Source of the DNA: Bradyrhizobium diazoefficiens USDA 110
GTDB taxonomy: Bacteria; Pseudomonadota; Alphaproteobacteria; Rhizobiales; Xanthobacteraceae
Assembly (NCBI RefSeq): GCF_000011365.1
Contig: NC_004463.1
Coordinates: 1,598,001-1,662,000 of the forward strand
Reading direction: 5' to 3'
DNA: 64,000 nt
Shown here: piece by piece, positions 1-10,126 of the stretch
How the letters are laid out: every line of letters begins with the position of its first letter
Position numbering within the stretch: the first letter of the stretch is position 1
Notes under the pieces: model-generated
Databases searched by the model: none
What the model saw: only the letters and a program-made list of their open reading frames with translations
Told to the model about the DNA's origin: nothing
Made by a program: the position numbers and the translations under genes

Positions 1-270
1 AAAGCTTGCGGCCGGCGAGAGCATGGTACCGGCGACGACAGCCATCACCACCGGAAGGAAGAACGCCTTGGCGAAATACAGCACCCCGATCACGGCGATC
101 AGGAGCAGGCCGGCGAGGGCGTAGGCGACGAACTCGGTGCGGCGAATGACCGGCGGCAGCTCGCTATGGCTGTCGGGGAGTGGGGCGCCTTCGCCGTTGC
201 CGGAAATCAGACGTTCACTGGGAAGGACGCGCACAATTTCTCTCCCGCACGGAGGTGTCCGGGCGCCCAT
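1..270 (-). CDS. AI-2E family transporter, N-terminal fragment (runs off the left edge)
   Basis: Reading leftwards from an ATG at 270 gives an open frame that continues past the window edge. A short hydrophilic stretch is followed by a hydrophobic helix with the sequence VLYFAKAFFLPVVMAVVAG, which resembles the first membrane segment of AI-2E (PerM-like) permeases, inner-membrane transporters with about eight helices. A GTG at 234 is an equally possible start. Only about 90 residues are visible, so the substrate cannot be judged. It is divergent from the L,D-transpeptidase gene. Confidence 0.6.
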   Translation of the reverse strand, partial: MGARTPPCGREIVRVLPSERLISGNGEGAPLPDSHSELPPVIRRTEFVAYALAGLLLIAVIGVLYFAKAFFLPVVMAVVAGTMLSPAASF

Positions 271-441
271 TGGTCATCAGGAAACGCCGGAGGGGTGCTG
301 CGGTTCCATCGCGGCTTCGTGAAGTTGCGCTCGCTTGACTGTGACGTCGACGCCGCAGAAGGCGGCGGAACTTGAGTCGGCCCGGCTGCGTTTGTTGGCA
401 AGCCGCATCACCTGAGATGCACGCACCCAATGGGGCAGCAC

Positions 442-1248
442 ATGACAAAGGTCTCTTTAGTCCGTCGCAGCTTCTCGCCGCGCGCCGCCGCCGCTTTTGC
501 CTTCGCAACCGCTCTGCTCGCGGTGCCTTTCGGCAGCGCAAATGCGCAGACGCTGGGCTATGCGCCGATGCAACCGCAGGCGTATTTGCCGCAGCCACAG
601 GCGTATCAACAAGACCCGAGCTATTCGCAAGGTTATGTCAGCGAGCCGGCGCAGACGGCCGACGAGGATGCCCAGTTGCCCGATCGGCTGCGCAAGCAGG
701 TCGTCAGCTTCGACCGCAGCGAGCCGGCCGGCACGATCGTGATCGATACCGGCAATACGTACCTCTATTACGTGCTCGGCAACGGTCGGGCGATCCGCTA
801 CGGCGTCGGCGTCGGCCGCGAGGGCTTCACCTGGTCGGGCGTCCAGAGCGTCAGCCGCAAGGCGGAATGGCCGGACTGGCATCCGCCGGCCGAGATGATC
901 GCGCGCCAGCCCTATCTGCCGCGCTTCGTCGCCGGCGGTCCCGGCAATCCGCTCGGCGCGCGCGCGATGTATCTGGGCTCGAGCGAATACCGCATCCACG
1001 GCACCAACGATCCCACCACCATCGGCAAGTTCGTCTCTTCCGGCTGCATCCGCATGACCAACGAAGACGTCACCGATCTGTTCAGCCGCGTCAATATCGG
1101 CGCCAGGGTCGTGGTGCTGCCGAAGAACGCGCCGCTGATGGCGAAGGGCAGCGACAGGGGGAGTGATTCTTGGCGCAAGCGTCCCGCGGCGACGACGCTG
1201 CCCTCGGGCCGGCAGGCCCTGAACATCTCGACGTCGGCCGTGAACTGA
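442..1248 (+). CDS. L,D-transpeptidase (YkuD domain), exported
   Basis: This is a periplasmic enzyme of about 268 residues that forms 3-3 peptidoglycan cross-links or attaches proteins to peptidoglycan. An N-terminal signal peptide ends near SANA-Q. It is followed by a Gln/Pro/Tyr-rich linker and then the YkuD domain with the catalytic signature HGTNDPTTIG...SSGCIRM, in which the Cys is the nucleophile and the upstream His is conserved. The length is normal for single-domain alphaproteobacterial members. The ATG at 442 is preferred over the in-frame ATG at 430 because GGGG lies 7 to 10 bases upstream of it. The next gene, a DUF2865 protein, follows after 17 bases and is probably cotranscribed. 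Confidence 0.9.
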   Translation: MTKVSLVRRSFSPRAAAAFAFATALLAVPFGSANAQTLGYAPMQPQAYLPQPQAYQQDPSYSQGYVSEPAQTADEDAQLPDRLRKQVVSFDRSEPAGTIVIDTGNTYLYYVLGNGRAIRYGVGVGREGFTWSGVQSVSRKAEWPDWHPPAEMIARQPYLPRFVAGGPGNPLGARAMYLGSSEYRIHGTNDPTTIGKFVSSGCIRMTNEDVTDLFSRVNIGARVVVLPKNAPLMAKGSDRGSDSWRKRPAATTLPSGRQALNISTSAVN

Positions 1249-1265
1249 GAGTTGGGTGAGGTGAC

Positions 1266-1916
1266 ATGAAGAGACGTTCGATCAGCAAACTGGCCGGTGG
1301 CGCCGCGGCGTTCTGCGCCGCCGCATCTTTCGGCCTCGCGCTGACGCCGGCGCATGCGGAGGATTTCTTCTCGGCGCTGTTCGGTGGCTTCCGGATGCGC
1401 CCGCCGCCGGAGATCCGGATGCCGTTTCCCAATGACGACATGCCGCGCTACGACACGCCGCGGCAGCGGGCGTCCTACGGCGGTGGCGCCGCCTATTGCG
1501 TCCGCGGCTGCGATGGCCGTTACTTCCCGGCGCAAGGAAACGATGCCGAGAGCAAGGCGCAGTCCTGCAAGAGCTTCTGCCCGACCTCGGAAACATCGCT
1601 GGTCTATGGCAGCAACATCGACGACGCCACGACCGAGGGCGGGAAATCCTATTCCGACCTGCCGAACGCGTTCCGCTATCGCAACGAGATCGTGTCGGGT
1701 TGCACCTGCAACGGCAAGGATCCGGTCGGCCTCGCCCAGATCAAGATCGAGGACGACCCCACCCTGCGCAAGGGTGACATCGTCGCGGGCGCCGATGGCC
1801 TGGTGGTCGCCAGCCGCAACGCTGGCGATCGCCGCGGAGTCGCGATGAACTTCTCCCCGCTGCCGGACTCGGTCCGCGCCAGATTCCGCCAGGTGCCGGT
1901 GGTGGCGAAGGAGTAG
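1266..1916 (+). CDS. DUF2865 domain-containing exported protein
   Basis: A 216-residue protein with a clear signal peptide (cleavage near AHA-E) and a Cys-rich central domain: YCVRGCDGRYFP, then CKSFCP and CTC. This pattern is typical of DUF2865, a family known mainly from Rhizobiales and without an assigned function. The paired cysteines suggest disulfides in the periplasm, which is inference. It begins 17 bases after the L,D-transpeptidase and has a GAGGTGAC ribosome-binding site, so both are likely made together. A role at the cell wall is possible from context only. Confidence 0.85.
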   Translation: MKRRSISKLAGGAAAFCAAASFGLALTPAHAEDFFSALFGGFRMRPPPEIRMPFPNDDMPRYDTPRQRASYGGGAAYCVRGCDGRYFPAQGNDAESKAQSCKSFCPTSETSLVYGSNIDDATTEGGKSYSDLPNAFRYRNEIVSGCTCNGKDPVGLAQIKIEDDPTLRKGDIVAGADGLVVASRNAGDRRGVAMNFSPLPDSVRARFRQVPVVAKE

Positions 1917-1920
1917 CCCC

Positions 1921-2043
1921 TGTCGTCCTGGCGAAAGCCAGGACCCATTACCCCGAATGCGAGTTTGGCGGCACGCAGATAACCACCAGCCTGCCCATTG
2001 CGGTGGCCGGTGATTATGGGTCCTGGCTTTCGCCAGGACGACA
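1921..2043. repeat. Palindromic intergenic repeat, family A
   Basis: The left arm at 1921-1954 contains CCTGGCGAAAGCCAGG followed by ACCCATTA. The right arm at 2011-2043 carries the reverse complement, TGGGTCCTGGCTTTCGCCAGG. The element fills the gap between two convergent genes. Related copies are at 4575, 27064 and 46491. Confidence 0.8.
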
Positions 2044-2079
2044 TCTCGCGTGATGCAATGCCCGTGCCCCAATCTCCGC

Positions 2080-2240
2080 TGTCGTCCCGGACAAGCGCGC
2101 CCAAAGCGCGCGTAGATCCGGGATCCATAGCCACAGGGCGTGGTTTGGCGAAGACTCGGAGTTGCCAGCTCGCATCCTAACTTCTCCTTGTGGCTGGGTC
2201 CCGGCCCCCCGTGCGCGATTGCGACTAGGCCGGGACGACA
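2080..2240. repeat. Second inverted-repeat element in the same convergent gap
   Basis: The left end reads TGTCGTCCCGGAC and the right end reads GGCCGGGACGACA. Inner arms (ATAGCCACAG versus TGTGGCTGGG) also pair. With the preceding element it accounts for nearly all of the 363-base gap between the DUF2865 gene and the chemoreceptor gene. Confidence 0.65.
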
Positions 2241-2279
2241 CCGAAGGAGCGGCTACGGCTTTCTCTCCAACCCGCAGCC

Positions 2280-4373
2280 CTACGCCGCGCGGATCTTGCC
2301 CAGGAAGTCGCTGACCTGCTGGCCGAGCTGGCGGCTTTGCGTCTCCAGCGTTTCCGACGCCTGCTTGACGTTGTCAGCGGCGCCGGCGGCGGTGTCGGCG
2401 TCGGCCTTCACGCCGGTGATGTTGTCGGAGACGTTCTTGGTGCCCTGCGCAGCATATTGCGTGCTGCGGGTGATCTCCTGCGTCGCCGCGCCCTGCTCCT
2501 GAACGGCGGCGGCGATGGCGGTGGCGACCTCGTTGACCTCCCCGATGATGCCGCCGATGGCCTGGATCGCGTTGATGGCGTCGCCCGCGACCTTCTGGAT
2601 GTCGGCGATCTGCCCGGAGATCTCTTCGGTCGCCTTCGCCGTCTGGCTCGCCAGCGACTTCACCTCGGATGCGACCACCGCAAAGCCGCGGCCGGCCTCG
2701 CCGGCACGCGCGGCCTCGATCGTGGCATTGAGCGCCAGCAAATTGGTCTGCGCCGCGATGGTGTTGATCAGCCCGACGACCTCGCCGATCCGCCCTGCGG
2801 ACTGCGCCAGCCCCTGAACGGTGCCGTCGGTCTCGCGGGCCTGATTGACGGCCCGGCTGGCGATGCCGGCGGCATGGGCCGCCTGCTGGCTGATGTCGTT
2901 GATCGAGGCAGAGAGCTCCTCGGCGGCCGCCGCGACACTGTCCACGCTGGTGGAGGCGTCGTTGGACGCCTTGCCGGCGACCTCGACGCGCTCATTGGTC
3001 TGGCGCGACACCGCGGAAAGGTCGCCCGCGGTCTTGCGCATCTCGCCGGAGGCCTCGCTCAGCTCGCCCAGCGACTTGCGCACCACGCCCTCGAACTCGC
3101 CGACATAGCTCTCCATCGCGCGCTGGCGCGCGGCGGCGCCGGCGTTGCGCTCGCGCTCCTGCTCCTCGATCTTGAGCTTGTCGATCGCCTGCTGCCTGAA
3201 CGTCTCCAGCGCTCCCGCAAGCGAGCCGATCTCGTCGTGACGGTCGAGATAGCCGCTGTCGACGGCAAGGTCACCGCCGGCGACCTTGAGCATGGCGTCG
3301 CGAATCCGGTGCAGCGGCGTGATCACGCGGCGGCTGACCGCGAGCATCGCGGCGCCGGTCAGGACGATCGCGGCGAGGAGCAGGGCGGTATTGACGATCA
3401 GCGATTCCACCGCGGTCGCGCGCTGGGCCGCGGAATGTTCCTTTGCCGCCTCGAGCGCGGCGTCGGCGAGCTTGATCGCGCTCGCCATACGGCCAACCGA
3501 ATAGGGGCTCCACTGGTTCGCCGTCATCGACGGTTTCTCGCCCTTGGCGACCGCGGCAATGATGCCGTCGCGCGTGGTGGCGTATTGTGGATCGAAATAA
3601 ACCGCCTTAGCGTTCGCCATGGCCGCGGCGAGCGCCGGCGGCAATTGCATGCCGACCGTGGCGAGCTCGATCGCATTCCAGGCTGTGTCGGTGCCGCCAA
3701 CGAATTTGGTATAGGCGAGCTGAAGCTCGGGCGTGATCTTGCCGGTGCCGAGCGCGTTGCCGACGATCAGCGAGGACTCGCCGGCACTCAGGCGCAAGAG
3801 CCAGGCCATCTGCTTGATCATCAGGAGCTGGTCGATGACCGCGTCCTGATGATTGACGCTCGCGCCGAGCATCGGCGCCAGCTTTTCGAGGATCGCCATC
3901 AGTCCATCCTCGGCGTCGGTATATTCCTTGGCGAGTGCTGCGCGGCGCGAAGCCTTGGGCTTGGCGACTTCGGTCCAGAATTCCGCCTGCTTCTCAAGCA
4001 ACACCTTGTTCAGCCGGCCGACGTCCGACACCATCGTCTCGCCCTGCGGCAAGTCGATGGAGGGAAGAATCTCGGTGGCGCGCGCCAGCGCCGGCATCAG
4101 AATGTCGCGGATTCCGCGGATATATCTTTCGATGTCCTGGTCCAACTGGACGTCCGAGGTGAGCTGGCGGCTGCTGGTCGAACGGTCGGCACGGATGTTC
4201 GCCATCGCCTTGAACACTTCTGCCGATGCGGCCGAGACCGCGACGATCCGGTTGGCGGCTTGCAGCCGGCCCCATGAGCTCCATGCGCTGATCGAGAAGC
4301 CGATCACGACGACGAATGCGGTGGACAGGATTACCGCCTTCAGCAGTGCGGATACGGTCAGGCGGTTGAGCAT
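2280..4373 (-). CDS. Methyl-accepting chemotaxis protein (tandem paralog 1)
   Basis: A 697-residue inner-membrane chemoreceptor. The first membrane helix is at about residues 10-32, followed by a periplasmic sensor of roughly 290 residues that looks all-helical, a second helix at about 326-346, a HAMP domain at about 347-400, and a coiled-coil signalling domain. The signalling tip around residues 530-575 contains [20 protein letters not shown]. The protein ends FLGKIRAA and has no C-terminal CheR/CheB-tethering pentapeptide. It aligns without gaps to the neighbouring receptor of identical length: about 92% identical over the last 217 residues but only about 55-60% in the sensor (counted by eye). 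The ligand is unknown. Confidence 0.95.
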   Translation of the reverse strand: MLNRLTVSALLKAVILSTAFVVVIGFSISAWSSWGRLQAANRIVAVSAASAEVFKAMANIRADRSTSSRQLTSDVQLDQDIERYIRGIRDILMPALARATEILPSIDLPQGETMVSDVGRLNKVLLEKQAEFWTEVAKPKASRRAALAKEYTDAEDGLMAILEKLAPMLGASVNHQDAVIDQLLMIKQMAWLLRLSAGESSLIVGNALGTGKITPELQLAYTKFVGGTDTAWNAIELATVGMQLPPALAAAMANAKAVYFDPQYATTRDGIIAAVAKGEKPSMTANQWSPYSVGRMASAIKLADAALEAAKEHSAAQRATAVESLIVNTALLLAAIVLTGAAMLAVSRRVITPLHRIRDAMLKVAGGDLAVDSGYLDRHDEIGSLAGALETFRQQAIDKLKIEEQERERNAGAAARQRAMESYVGEFEGVVRKSLGELSEASGEMRKTAGDLSAVSRQTNERVEVAGKASNDASTSVDSVAAAAEELSASINDISQQAAHAAGIASRAVNQARETDGTVQGLAQSAGRIGEVVGLINTIAAQTNLLALNATIEAARAGEAGRGFAVVASEVKSLASQTAKATEEISGQIADIQKVAGDAINAIQAIGGIIGEVNEVATAIAAAVQEQGAATQEITRSTQYAAQGTKNVSDNITGVKADADTAAGAADNVKQASETLETQSRQLGQQVSDFLGKIRAA

Positions 4374-4502
4374 CGGACACCCCGGTACGCGTTTCGAAGT
4401 TCGTGGCCCCGAACGGCAGCCCCCACGAACTTCGAAGGACCAAAGGGTTGCACGTGACAGAAGTACCTGCCTTGCGGCAGGCGCTTGAGGCGCATTTGGC
4501 CC

Positions 4503-4522
4503 GAAAAGGGTAAAAACTTAGA
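4503..4522 (-). promoter_or_regulatory. Conserved upstream box of chemoreceptor paralog 1
   Basis: On the minus strand this reads TCTAAGTTTTTACCCTTTTC, about 130-149 bases before the start codon at 4373. A near copy (CCTAAAACTTTACCCTTTTC) lies the same distance before the second receptor. The equal spacing in otherwise diverged leaders suggests a duplicated promoter or regulator site. The factor that reads it is not known. Confidence 0.35.
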
Positions 4523-4574
4523 CAGTGGTGCTGCCGTAAAATTACTGGGGCATTGAGGGTTGGCACCCACCATC

Positions 4575-4600
4575 GTCGTCCTGGCGAAAGCCAGGACGAC
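4575..4600. repeat. Single perfect hairpin of repeat family A
   Basis: GTCGTCCTGGC-GAAA-GCCAGGACGAC forms an 11-bp stem closed by a GAAA loop. It lies 35 bases past the stop codon of the second chemoreceptor. It has no U tract, so it is not a classical terminator. Confidence 0.75.
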
Positions 4601-4635
4601 ATCGGGGTGTGTGGCCGGCCACGCGCCTATGAAGC

Positions 4636-6729
4636 CTAAGCCGCGCGGATCTTGCCAAGGAAGCCGGTGACGTCCTCGCCGAGCTGGCGGCTTTGGCTCT
4701 CCAGCGTCTCGGAGGCGTGTTTGACGTTGTCCGCGGCGGCTGCGGCGGCATCCGCATCGGCTCTGACGCCGGTGATGTTGTCGGAGACGTTCCTGGTGCC
4801 CTGCGCCGCAAATTGCGTGCTGCGGGTGATCTCCTGCGTCGCCGCACCCTGCTCCTGCACGGCGGCCGCGATCGCGGTCGCGACCTCGTTCACCTCGCCG
4901 ATGATGCCGCCGATGGTCTGGATTGCGTTGATGGCGTCGCCGGCCACCCGCTGGATGTCGGCGATCTGCTCGGAGATTTCCTCGGTGGCCTTGGCCGTCT
5001 GGCTCGCCAGCGACTTCACCTCGGAGGCGACCACGGCAAAGCCGCGGCCGGCTTCGCCGGCGCGCGCCGCCTCGATCGTGGCGTTGAGCGCCAGCAAATT
5101 GGTCTGCGCCGCAATGGTGTTGATGAGGCCGACGACCTCGCCGATGCGTCCGGCGGATTTTGCCAGGCCCTGCACGGTGCCGTCGGTTTCGCGCGCCTGG
5201 GTGACGGCGCGACCGGCGATACCCGCGGCATGGGCGGCCTGCTGGCTGATGTCGTTGATCGAGGCGGAGAGCTCCTCGGCGGCGGCCGCCACGCTGTCGA
5301 CGCTCATGGAGGCATCGTTGGAGGCCTTGCCGGCGACTTGCACGCGGTCGTTGGTCTGGCGCGACACCGCGGACAGATCGCCCGAGGTCTTGCGCATCTT
5401 GCCGGAGGCCTCGCTCAATTCGCCGAGCGTCTTGCGCACCGCGTCCTCGAACTCGCCGACATAGACCTCGATCGCGCGCTGGCGGGCCGAAGCGCCCGCA
5501 TTGCGCGCGCGCTCCTGCTCTTCGATCTTGAGTTTGTCGGTCGCTTGCTGCTTGAACGCCTCCAGCGCGCCGGCGAGCGCGCCGATCTCGTCCTTGCGGT
5601 CGAGATAGCCGCTGTCCACGGCAAGGTCGCCGCCGGCGACCTTTAGCATGGCATCGCGCATGGTGTTGAGCGGATGGATGACGCGGCGGTTGACCAGCAT
5701 GATGGCACCGACGGCGAGGCCGACGGCGAGCGCCAGAAGTGCGAGCTGCATGACGAGTGCGCGTTGAGCTGCGGAGCGCTGTTCCAGCGTATGGCTCTTG
5801 GCGGCATCGAGAGCGGCTTCCGCCACCGCGACCGCGCTGGAGAGACGGCCGACGGTGACCGGGCTCCACTGGTTGGCGGTCATCTCGGCTTTCTCGCCCT
5901 TGACCAGCGTGTCCGCGAGACGGTCTCGCAGCGCGAGATATTGCGGCTCGAAATAGGCGGTCTTGGCCGCGGCCAGGGCGGAGGCAAGCGCCGGCGGCAA
6001 CTGCATGCCCGAGGTCGTCAATTCCAGCGCCTTCCACATCGCCGACGTGCCGCCGACATGTTGGGTGTAGTTGTACCGGGCTTCGGGGGTGATCTTGCCG
6101 GCGGCAAGACCGATCGAGACGATCAGCGAGGCTTCGCCCGCGGTGTTGCGCAGCAGCCAGGCGTTCTGCTTGATCGACAGTAGCTGGTCGATCACGGCGT
6201 CCTGGTGGTTGACGGTGGCGGCGAGGACGTTCGAGAGCTTGTCGAGCGTCTCGAGCAGGCCTTGCGTCGTCTCCATATACTCCTTCGGCAGGCCCGCGCG
6301 GCGCTGGTCCTTGGGCTTGGCCACGTCCTCCCAGAACTGCTTCTGCTCCTCGATCAGCAGCTTGTTGAGGCGCGCGAGCTCCGGCACCAGCGTGCCTGAT
6401 TGCGAGAAGTCGATGTTCGGCAGCAGCTCCAGCGCATGTGCCATCGCTGGCATCTGCGCATCGCGCAGCGCACGCAAATACTTCTCGATCTCGGAATCCA
6501 TCGGCTCGGTCGCGTTCAGGAGCCGGTTGGTGGTCGAGCGGTCGGTGCGCAGATTGTGCATCGCCTTGAACAGATCGGCGGAAGCGTCGGCGATCTGCGA
6601 AATGCGGTTGGCGGTCTTGAGGCGATCCCAGGATTCATAGGCGGTGAGCGAGAGCGCGATCACCACACAGACCGACGTGATCGCGATCACCGCCTTCAGC
6701 AGCGCGGATACGGTCAGACGATAGAGCAT
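4636..6729 (-). CDS. Methyl-accepting chemotaxis protein (tandem paralog 2)
   Basis: A 697-residue chemoreceptor with the same plan as its downstream neighbour: membrane helix near the N terminus, large helical periplasmic sensor, second helix near residues 325-347, HAMP, and a signalling domain ending FLGKIRAA. The ATG at 6729 ([14 protein letters not shown]) is chosen over a longer in-frame extension because a GGGGGG ribosome-binding site precedes it and because it matches the paralog's N terminus. The shared motif MTANQWSP and the gapless alignment show a tandem duplication in which the sensor has diverged much more than the cytoplasmic part. The ligand is unknown. Confidence 0.95.
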   Translation of the reverse strand: MLYRLTVSALLKAVIAITSVCVVIALSLTAYESWDRLKTANRISQIADASADLFKAMHNLRTDRSTTNRLLNATEPMDSEIEKYLRALRDAQMPAMAHALELLPNIDFSQSGTLVPELARLNKLLIEEQKQFWEDVAKPKDQRRAGLPKEYMETTQGLLETLDKLSNVLAATVNHQDAVIDQLLSIKQNAWLLRNTAGEASLIVSIGLAAGKITPEARYNYTQHVGGTSAMWKALELTTSGMQLPPALASALAAAKTAYFEPQYLALRDRLADTLVKGEKAEMTANQWSPVTVGRLSSAVAVAEAALDAAKSHTLEQRSAAQRALVMQLALLALAVGLAVGAIMLVNRRVIHPLNTMRDAMLKVAGGDLAVDSGYLDRKDEIGALAGALEAFKQQATDKLKIEEQERARNAGASARQRAIEVYVGEFEDAVRKTLGELSEASGKMRKTSGDLSAVSRQTNDRVQVAGKASNDASMSVDSVAAAAEELSASINDISQQAAHAAGIAGRAVTQARETDGTVQGLAKSAGRIGEVVGLINTIAAQTNLLALNATIEAARAGEAGRGFAVVASEVKSLASQTAKATEEISEQIADIQRVAGDAINAIQTIGGIIGEVNEVATAIAAAVQEQGAATQEITRSTQFAAQGTRNVSDNITGVRADADAAAAAADNVKHASETLESQSRQLGEDVTGFLGKIRAA

Positions 6730-6860
6730 CGAAGTCCCCCCAAATTCCCATTGCAAATTTCGTGAAGACGCCCGGCAACATCGGCAAACGGGGGCGCGGC
6801 AGATCGGCAATCGCACGCCGTTTGCGCTTCAGGGGCTCAAACGGTTTCTGCATCTGAAAG

Positions 6861-6880
6861 GAAAAGGGTAAAGTTTTAGG
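6861..6880 (-). promoter_or_regulatory. Conserved upstream box of chemoreceptor paralog 2
   Basis: On the minus strand this reads CCTAAAACTTTACCCTTTTC, about 132-151 bases before the start at 6729. It matches the box upstream of paralog 1 in sequence and in distance. The call rests only on this duplication. Confidence 0.35.
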
Positions 6881-7001
6881 CAGCCGGCCTGCCGGTAGAA
6901 GTGCGCATTTACTAGAAGTTGCAATGGGTTGCCCGGGTGGAACCGTCGCGCGAGACAGGCGTTAGGTTATCGTTAGCAATCTGCCTGAAGGGGGCCTCGC
7001 G

Positions 7002-7157
7002 ATGCTGGTCGGCGTACTCGTCACCTTTCTCGTCGTCATTCTCGTGCTCTATCTCATCAACATGTTGCCGATGGACGGCCGCGCCAAGCAGATCGCGCGC
7101 GTGGTCGTCATCATCATTGGTGTGGTGTCGCTGTTGAAATATCTCACGGTATTCTAG
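7002..7157 (+). CDS. Small hydrophobic membrane protein, 51 residues
   Basis: The frame encodes 51 residues: one hydrophobic helix (about residues 3-20), a short polar turn with the motif INMLPMDGRAKQIARV, and a second hydrophobic helix. The motif and size resemble the short Thivi_2564-type membrane proteins. That name is recalled from family annotation and was not checked. The start ATG follows GAAGGGGGCC, a good ribosome-binding site. A GC-rich hairpin follows the stop codon. Function is unknown; it is probably a two-helix inner-membrane protein. Confidence 0.6.
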   Translation: MLVGVLVTFLVVILVLYLINMLPMDGRAKQIARVVVIIIGVVSLLKYLTVF

Positions 7158-7190
7158 CGGGCGCGCCGCTACGATGCTTCGAAATGAAAA

Positions 7191-7210
7191 GCCCCGGCGA
7201 AAGCCGGGGC
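7191..7210. terminator. Bidirectional hairpin between convergent small genes
   Basis: GCCCCGGC-GAAA-GCCGGGGC is an 8-bp perfect stem with a GAAA loop, preceded by AAAA and followed by TT. It lies between the convergent 51-residue membrane protein gene and the CsbD gene and could serve the latter on the minus strand. Confidence 0.7.
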
Positions 7211-7232
7211 TTGGTCTGCGTTCCCGAGCACG

Positions 7233-7433
7233 CTAGTGCAGCGTCTTGAGCCAGTCGTCGACGTCCTGACGAACCTGGTCCTTGGCCTTGCCGTAACGTT
7301 CCTGCAGCCGGCCTTCGAGCTGCTCGCGACGACCCTCGATCAGTTTGAGGTCGTCGTCGGTGAGCTTGGCCCACTTCTCCTTGGCCGATCCCTTGAACTG
7401 CTTCCAGTTTCCTTCGATGCGGTTCCAATCCAT
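7233..7433 (-). CDS. CsbD family stress protein
   Basis: A 66-residue hydrophilic, helical protein starting MDWNRIEGNWKQFKGSAKEKW, with the following 'LTDDDL...IEGRREQLEGRLQERYGKAKDQ' pattern typical of CsbD-like proteins. These proteins are often induced by general stress but have no defined biochemical role. The start at 7433 is preferred to the ATG two codons earlier because GGGAG sits six bases before it but directly abuts the upstream ATG. It lies downstream of malate synthase on the same strand but is separated from it by a terminator, so it is probably its own unit. Confidence 0.88.
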   Translation of the reverse strand: MDWNRIEGNWKQFKGSAKEKWAKLTDDDLKLIEGRREQLEGRLQERYGKAKDQVRQDVDDWLKTLH

Positions 7434-7514
7434 GACCATCTCCCGTTGGTTGATGGCCCGACAACGCGAGCGGTGCGCAGCCGTTCCTCCTCGCGCCGCG
7501 ACGTTTCGCCCAAC

Positions 7515-7544
7515 AAAAAAGCCCCGGCTCGCGCCGGGGCTTTT
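7515..7544 (-). terminator. Rho-independent terminator of malate synthase
   Basis: On the minus strand an 8-bp GCCCCGGC/GCCGGGGC stem is followed by six T residues. It lies about 20 bases beyond the glcB stop codon. Confidence 0.85.
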
Positions 7545-7563
7545 GACATTTCGGTGACCGGGC

Positions 7564-9729
7564 CTAGCCCGCCGCCTTCGCCTCGCGGCGGCGCGCGGTG
7601 AGGATGTACTCGGTGTAGCCGTTCGGCTGCTCGCGGCCCTTGAAGATCAGGTCGCAGGCGGCCTTGAAAGCGACGCCGTCGAAGGCGGGCGCCATCGGCT
7701 TGTAGATGGCATCGCCCGCGTTCTGCTTGTCGACGACGACGGCCATGCGCTTCAGCGATTCCATCACCTGCGCCTCGGTGATCACGCCCTGGTGCAGCCA
7801 GTTGGCGAGGTGCTGGCTGGAGATGCGCAAGGTGGCGCGGTCTTCCATCAGGCCGACGTCGTGGATGTCGGGCACCTTGGAGCAGCCGACGCCCTGGTCG
7901 ATCCAGCGCACGACATAGCCGAGGATGCCCTGGCAGTTGTTGTCGATCTCCTGCTTGACGTCGTCGGGCGCCCAGTTCGACTTCGACACCGGAATGGTGA
8001 GGATGTCGGACAGCTTCGCGCGCGGTCCGCCCTTGGTCAGCTCCTCCTGGCGCGCGATGACGTTGACCTGGTGGTAGTGCAGCGCGTGCAACGTCGCGGC
8101 GGTCGGCGAGGGGACCCAGGCGGTGGTGGCGCCGGCCTGCGGATGGGCGAGTTTCTGCGCAAGCATGTCCGCCATCTTGTCGGGCGCGGCCCACATGCCC
8201 TTGCCGATCTGGGCGTGGCCGGGAAGGCCGTCGATCAGGCCCATGTCGACGTTCCAGTCCTCGTAGGCCTTGATCCAGGCCTGCGCCTTCATCTCGTTCT
8301 TGCGGATCATGGGGCCGGCTTCCATCGAGGTGTGGATCTCGTCGCCGGTGCGGTCGAGGAAGCCGGTGTTGATGAACATGATGCGCTTGGAGGCGCGCTG
8401 GATGCAGGCCTTGAGGTTGACGGTGGTGCGCCGCTCCTCGTCCATGATGCCGACCTTGAGCGTATTCTCCGGCAGGCCGAGCATCTTCTCGACGCGGTCG
8501 AAAATCTCGCACGTGAACGACACCTCGTCCGGGCCGTGCATCTTCGGCTTGACGATATAGGCAGATCCCGTGCGGCTGTTCTTGACCTTCGAATTGCCCT
8601 TGAGGTCGTGGATCGCAAGCAGGCCGGAGACGGCGGCGTCGAGCAGGCCCTCCGGGACCTCCTCGCCCCTTTCGTCCAGCACCGCGTCGGTAAACATGTG
8701 GTGACCGCAATTGCGCATCAGCAGCAGGCTGCGGCCGTGCAATTTCACCTCGCCCTTGCCGTCCGGCGTCTTGTAGCTGCGGTCGGCGTTGAGCGAACGG
8801 GTCAGCGTCTTGCCGCCCTTCTCGAAGTCGGCCGAGAGCGTGCCGTTCATCAGGCCGAGCGTGTTGCGGTAGACCAGCACCTTGTCCTCGGCGTCGACCG
8901 CGGCAACCGAGTCCTCCATGTCGAGAATGGTCGAGACCGCGGCCTCCATGACCATGTCGGCGACGCCGGCGGGATCGTCCTTGCCGATCGCGCTGTTGCG
9001 GTTGATCGTCACCTCGACATGCAGGCCGTTGTTGACGAGCAGCACCGCGCTCGGCGCGGCCGCATCGCCCTGGAAGCCGGCGAACTGCGCGGCGTTCTTC
9101 AGCGCGGTCGCATTGCCGCTCTTCAGCTTCACCGCGAGCTGGCCCGCGACGATGCTGTAGGCGGTGACGTCGGTGTGGCTGCCAGTCGCGAGCGGCACGG
9201 CGGCGTCGAGGAAGGCCTTGGCCTTCGCGATCACTTTGTCGCCGCGCGCCTTGTTGTAACCCTTGCCGCTCTCGGACGGATCGTGCGGGATCGCGTCGGT
9301 GCCGTAGAAGGCGTCATAGAGCGAGCCCCAGCGTGCGTTCGCCGCGTTCAGCGCATAGCGCGCATTGGTGAGGGGGACGACGAGCTGCGGGCCGCAGATC
9401 TTGCCGATCTCCTCGTCCACATTGGCGGTCTCGACCTTCTGCGTCGCCGGCTCCGGGACGAGATAGCCGATCTCCTTCAGGAAGGCGGTATAGGCATTGA
9501 GGTCGAACGCCTTGCCCTTGTTGGCGCGATGCCAGTCGTCGATCTTGGCCTGTAGCGCGTCGCGCAACGCCAGCAGCGCCCGGTTCTTCGGCCCAAGGTC
9601 CTTGATGATGGCGGCAACCCCGGCCCAGAACGCATCCGGCGCGATCCCCGTTTTCGGGGCCGCTTCCTTGGCGATGAAGTCAAACAGAACAGGAGCGATC
9701 TTCAATCCGTGGGCGTCGACGCGTTTCAT
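7564..9729 (-). CDS. glcB: Malate synthase G
   Basis: A cytoplasmic enzyme of 721 residues that condenses glyoxylate with acetyl-CoA to malate in the glyoxylate and glycolate pathways. The length fits isoform G. Conserved blocks include [25 protein letters not shown] (catalytic and metal-binding Glu), [19 protein letters not shown] (metal-binding Asp) and [16 protein letters not shown]. The ATG at 9729 ([10 protein letters not shown]) matches the family start; the longer in-frame extension is non-homologous. No isocitrate lyase is visible in the window. A strong terminator follows the gene. Confidence 0.96.
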   Translation of the reverse strand: MKRVDAHGLKIAPVLFDFIAKEAAPKTGIAPDAFWAGVAAIIKDLGPKNRALLALRDALQAKIDDWHRANKGKAFDLNAYTAFLKEIGYLVPEPATQKVETANVDEEIGKICGPQLVVPLTNARYALNAANARWGSLYDAFYGTDAIPHDPSESGKGYNKARGDKVIAKAKAFLDAAVPLATGSHTDVTAYSIVAGQLAVKLKSGNATALKNAAQFAGFQGDAAAPSAVLLVNNGLHVEVTINRNSAIGKDDPAGVADMVMEAAVSTILDMEDSVAAVDAEDKVLVYRNTLGLMNGTLSADFEKGGKTLTRSLNADRSYKTPDGKGEVKLHGRSLLLMRNCGHHMFTDAVLDERGEEVPEGLLDAAVSGLLAIHDLKGNSKVKNSRTGSAYIVKPKMHGPDEVSFTCEIFDRVEKMLGLPENTLKVGIMDEERRTTVNLKACIQRASKRIMFINTGFLDRTGDEIHTSMEAGPMIRKNEMKAQAWIKAYEDWNVDMGLIDGLPGHAQIGKGMWAAPDKMADMLAQKLAHPQAGATTAWVPSPTAATLHALHYHQVNVIARQEELTKGGPRAKLSDILTIPVSKSNWAPDDVKQEIDNNCQGILGYVVRWIDQGVGCSKVPDIHDVGLMEDRATLRISSQHLANWLHQGVITEAQVMESLKRMAVVVDKQNAGDAIYKPMAPAFDGVAFKAACDLIFKGREQPNGYTEYILTARRREAKAAG

Positions 9730-9942
9730 GATGGGCTTTCTTGTTGGAAATGGCTGTTTTTTGGCTGCTTTTGACCCGACAGCAGCAAAATGCGCCCACA
9801 GGGGGCGGCTTTCGGGACCTATTAGCCCCAAAATCGGGGCGGTGAGAAGACCCCTGGGGGGTTGTCAAAATGTCAAGAAGCGGTGGGCGGGCCGGCTCGT
9901 TTTACAAACGCTTGAGCCCGGCTGGGCGCCAAGCGCACAACT

Positions 9943-10080
9943 GCGCTCCCTCCCCCCTTGCGGGGGAGGGCGGGGGAGAGGGGTAGCCCAGGTCGGCGAG
10001 AAGAACTTTCGCCCGCTGGAGGGAGTCCCTGTGTGGACCCCTCTCCCTAGCCCTCCCCCGCAAGGGGGGGAGGGAACGCG
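9943..10080. repeat. Inverted repeat, family D (CCCTCCCCCGCAAGGGGG type)
   Basis: The left arm (CTCCCTCCCCCCTTGCGGGGGAGGG) and the right arm (CCCTCCCCCGCAAGGGGGGAGGG) are near reverse complements and each is itself palindromic. The element lies in the roughly 400-base gap between glcB and the end of cysNC. The rest of this gap (9730-9942) shows no gene and would hold the glcB promoter. Confidence 0.75.
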
Positions 10081-10126
10081 GGAGAGCGTGGAGACAGAGC
10101 GCGGCGTCTCGTGGAAAGCACTCGCC

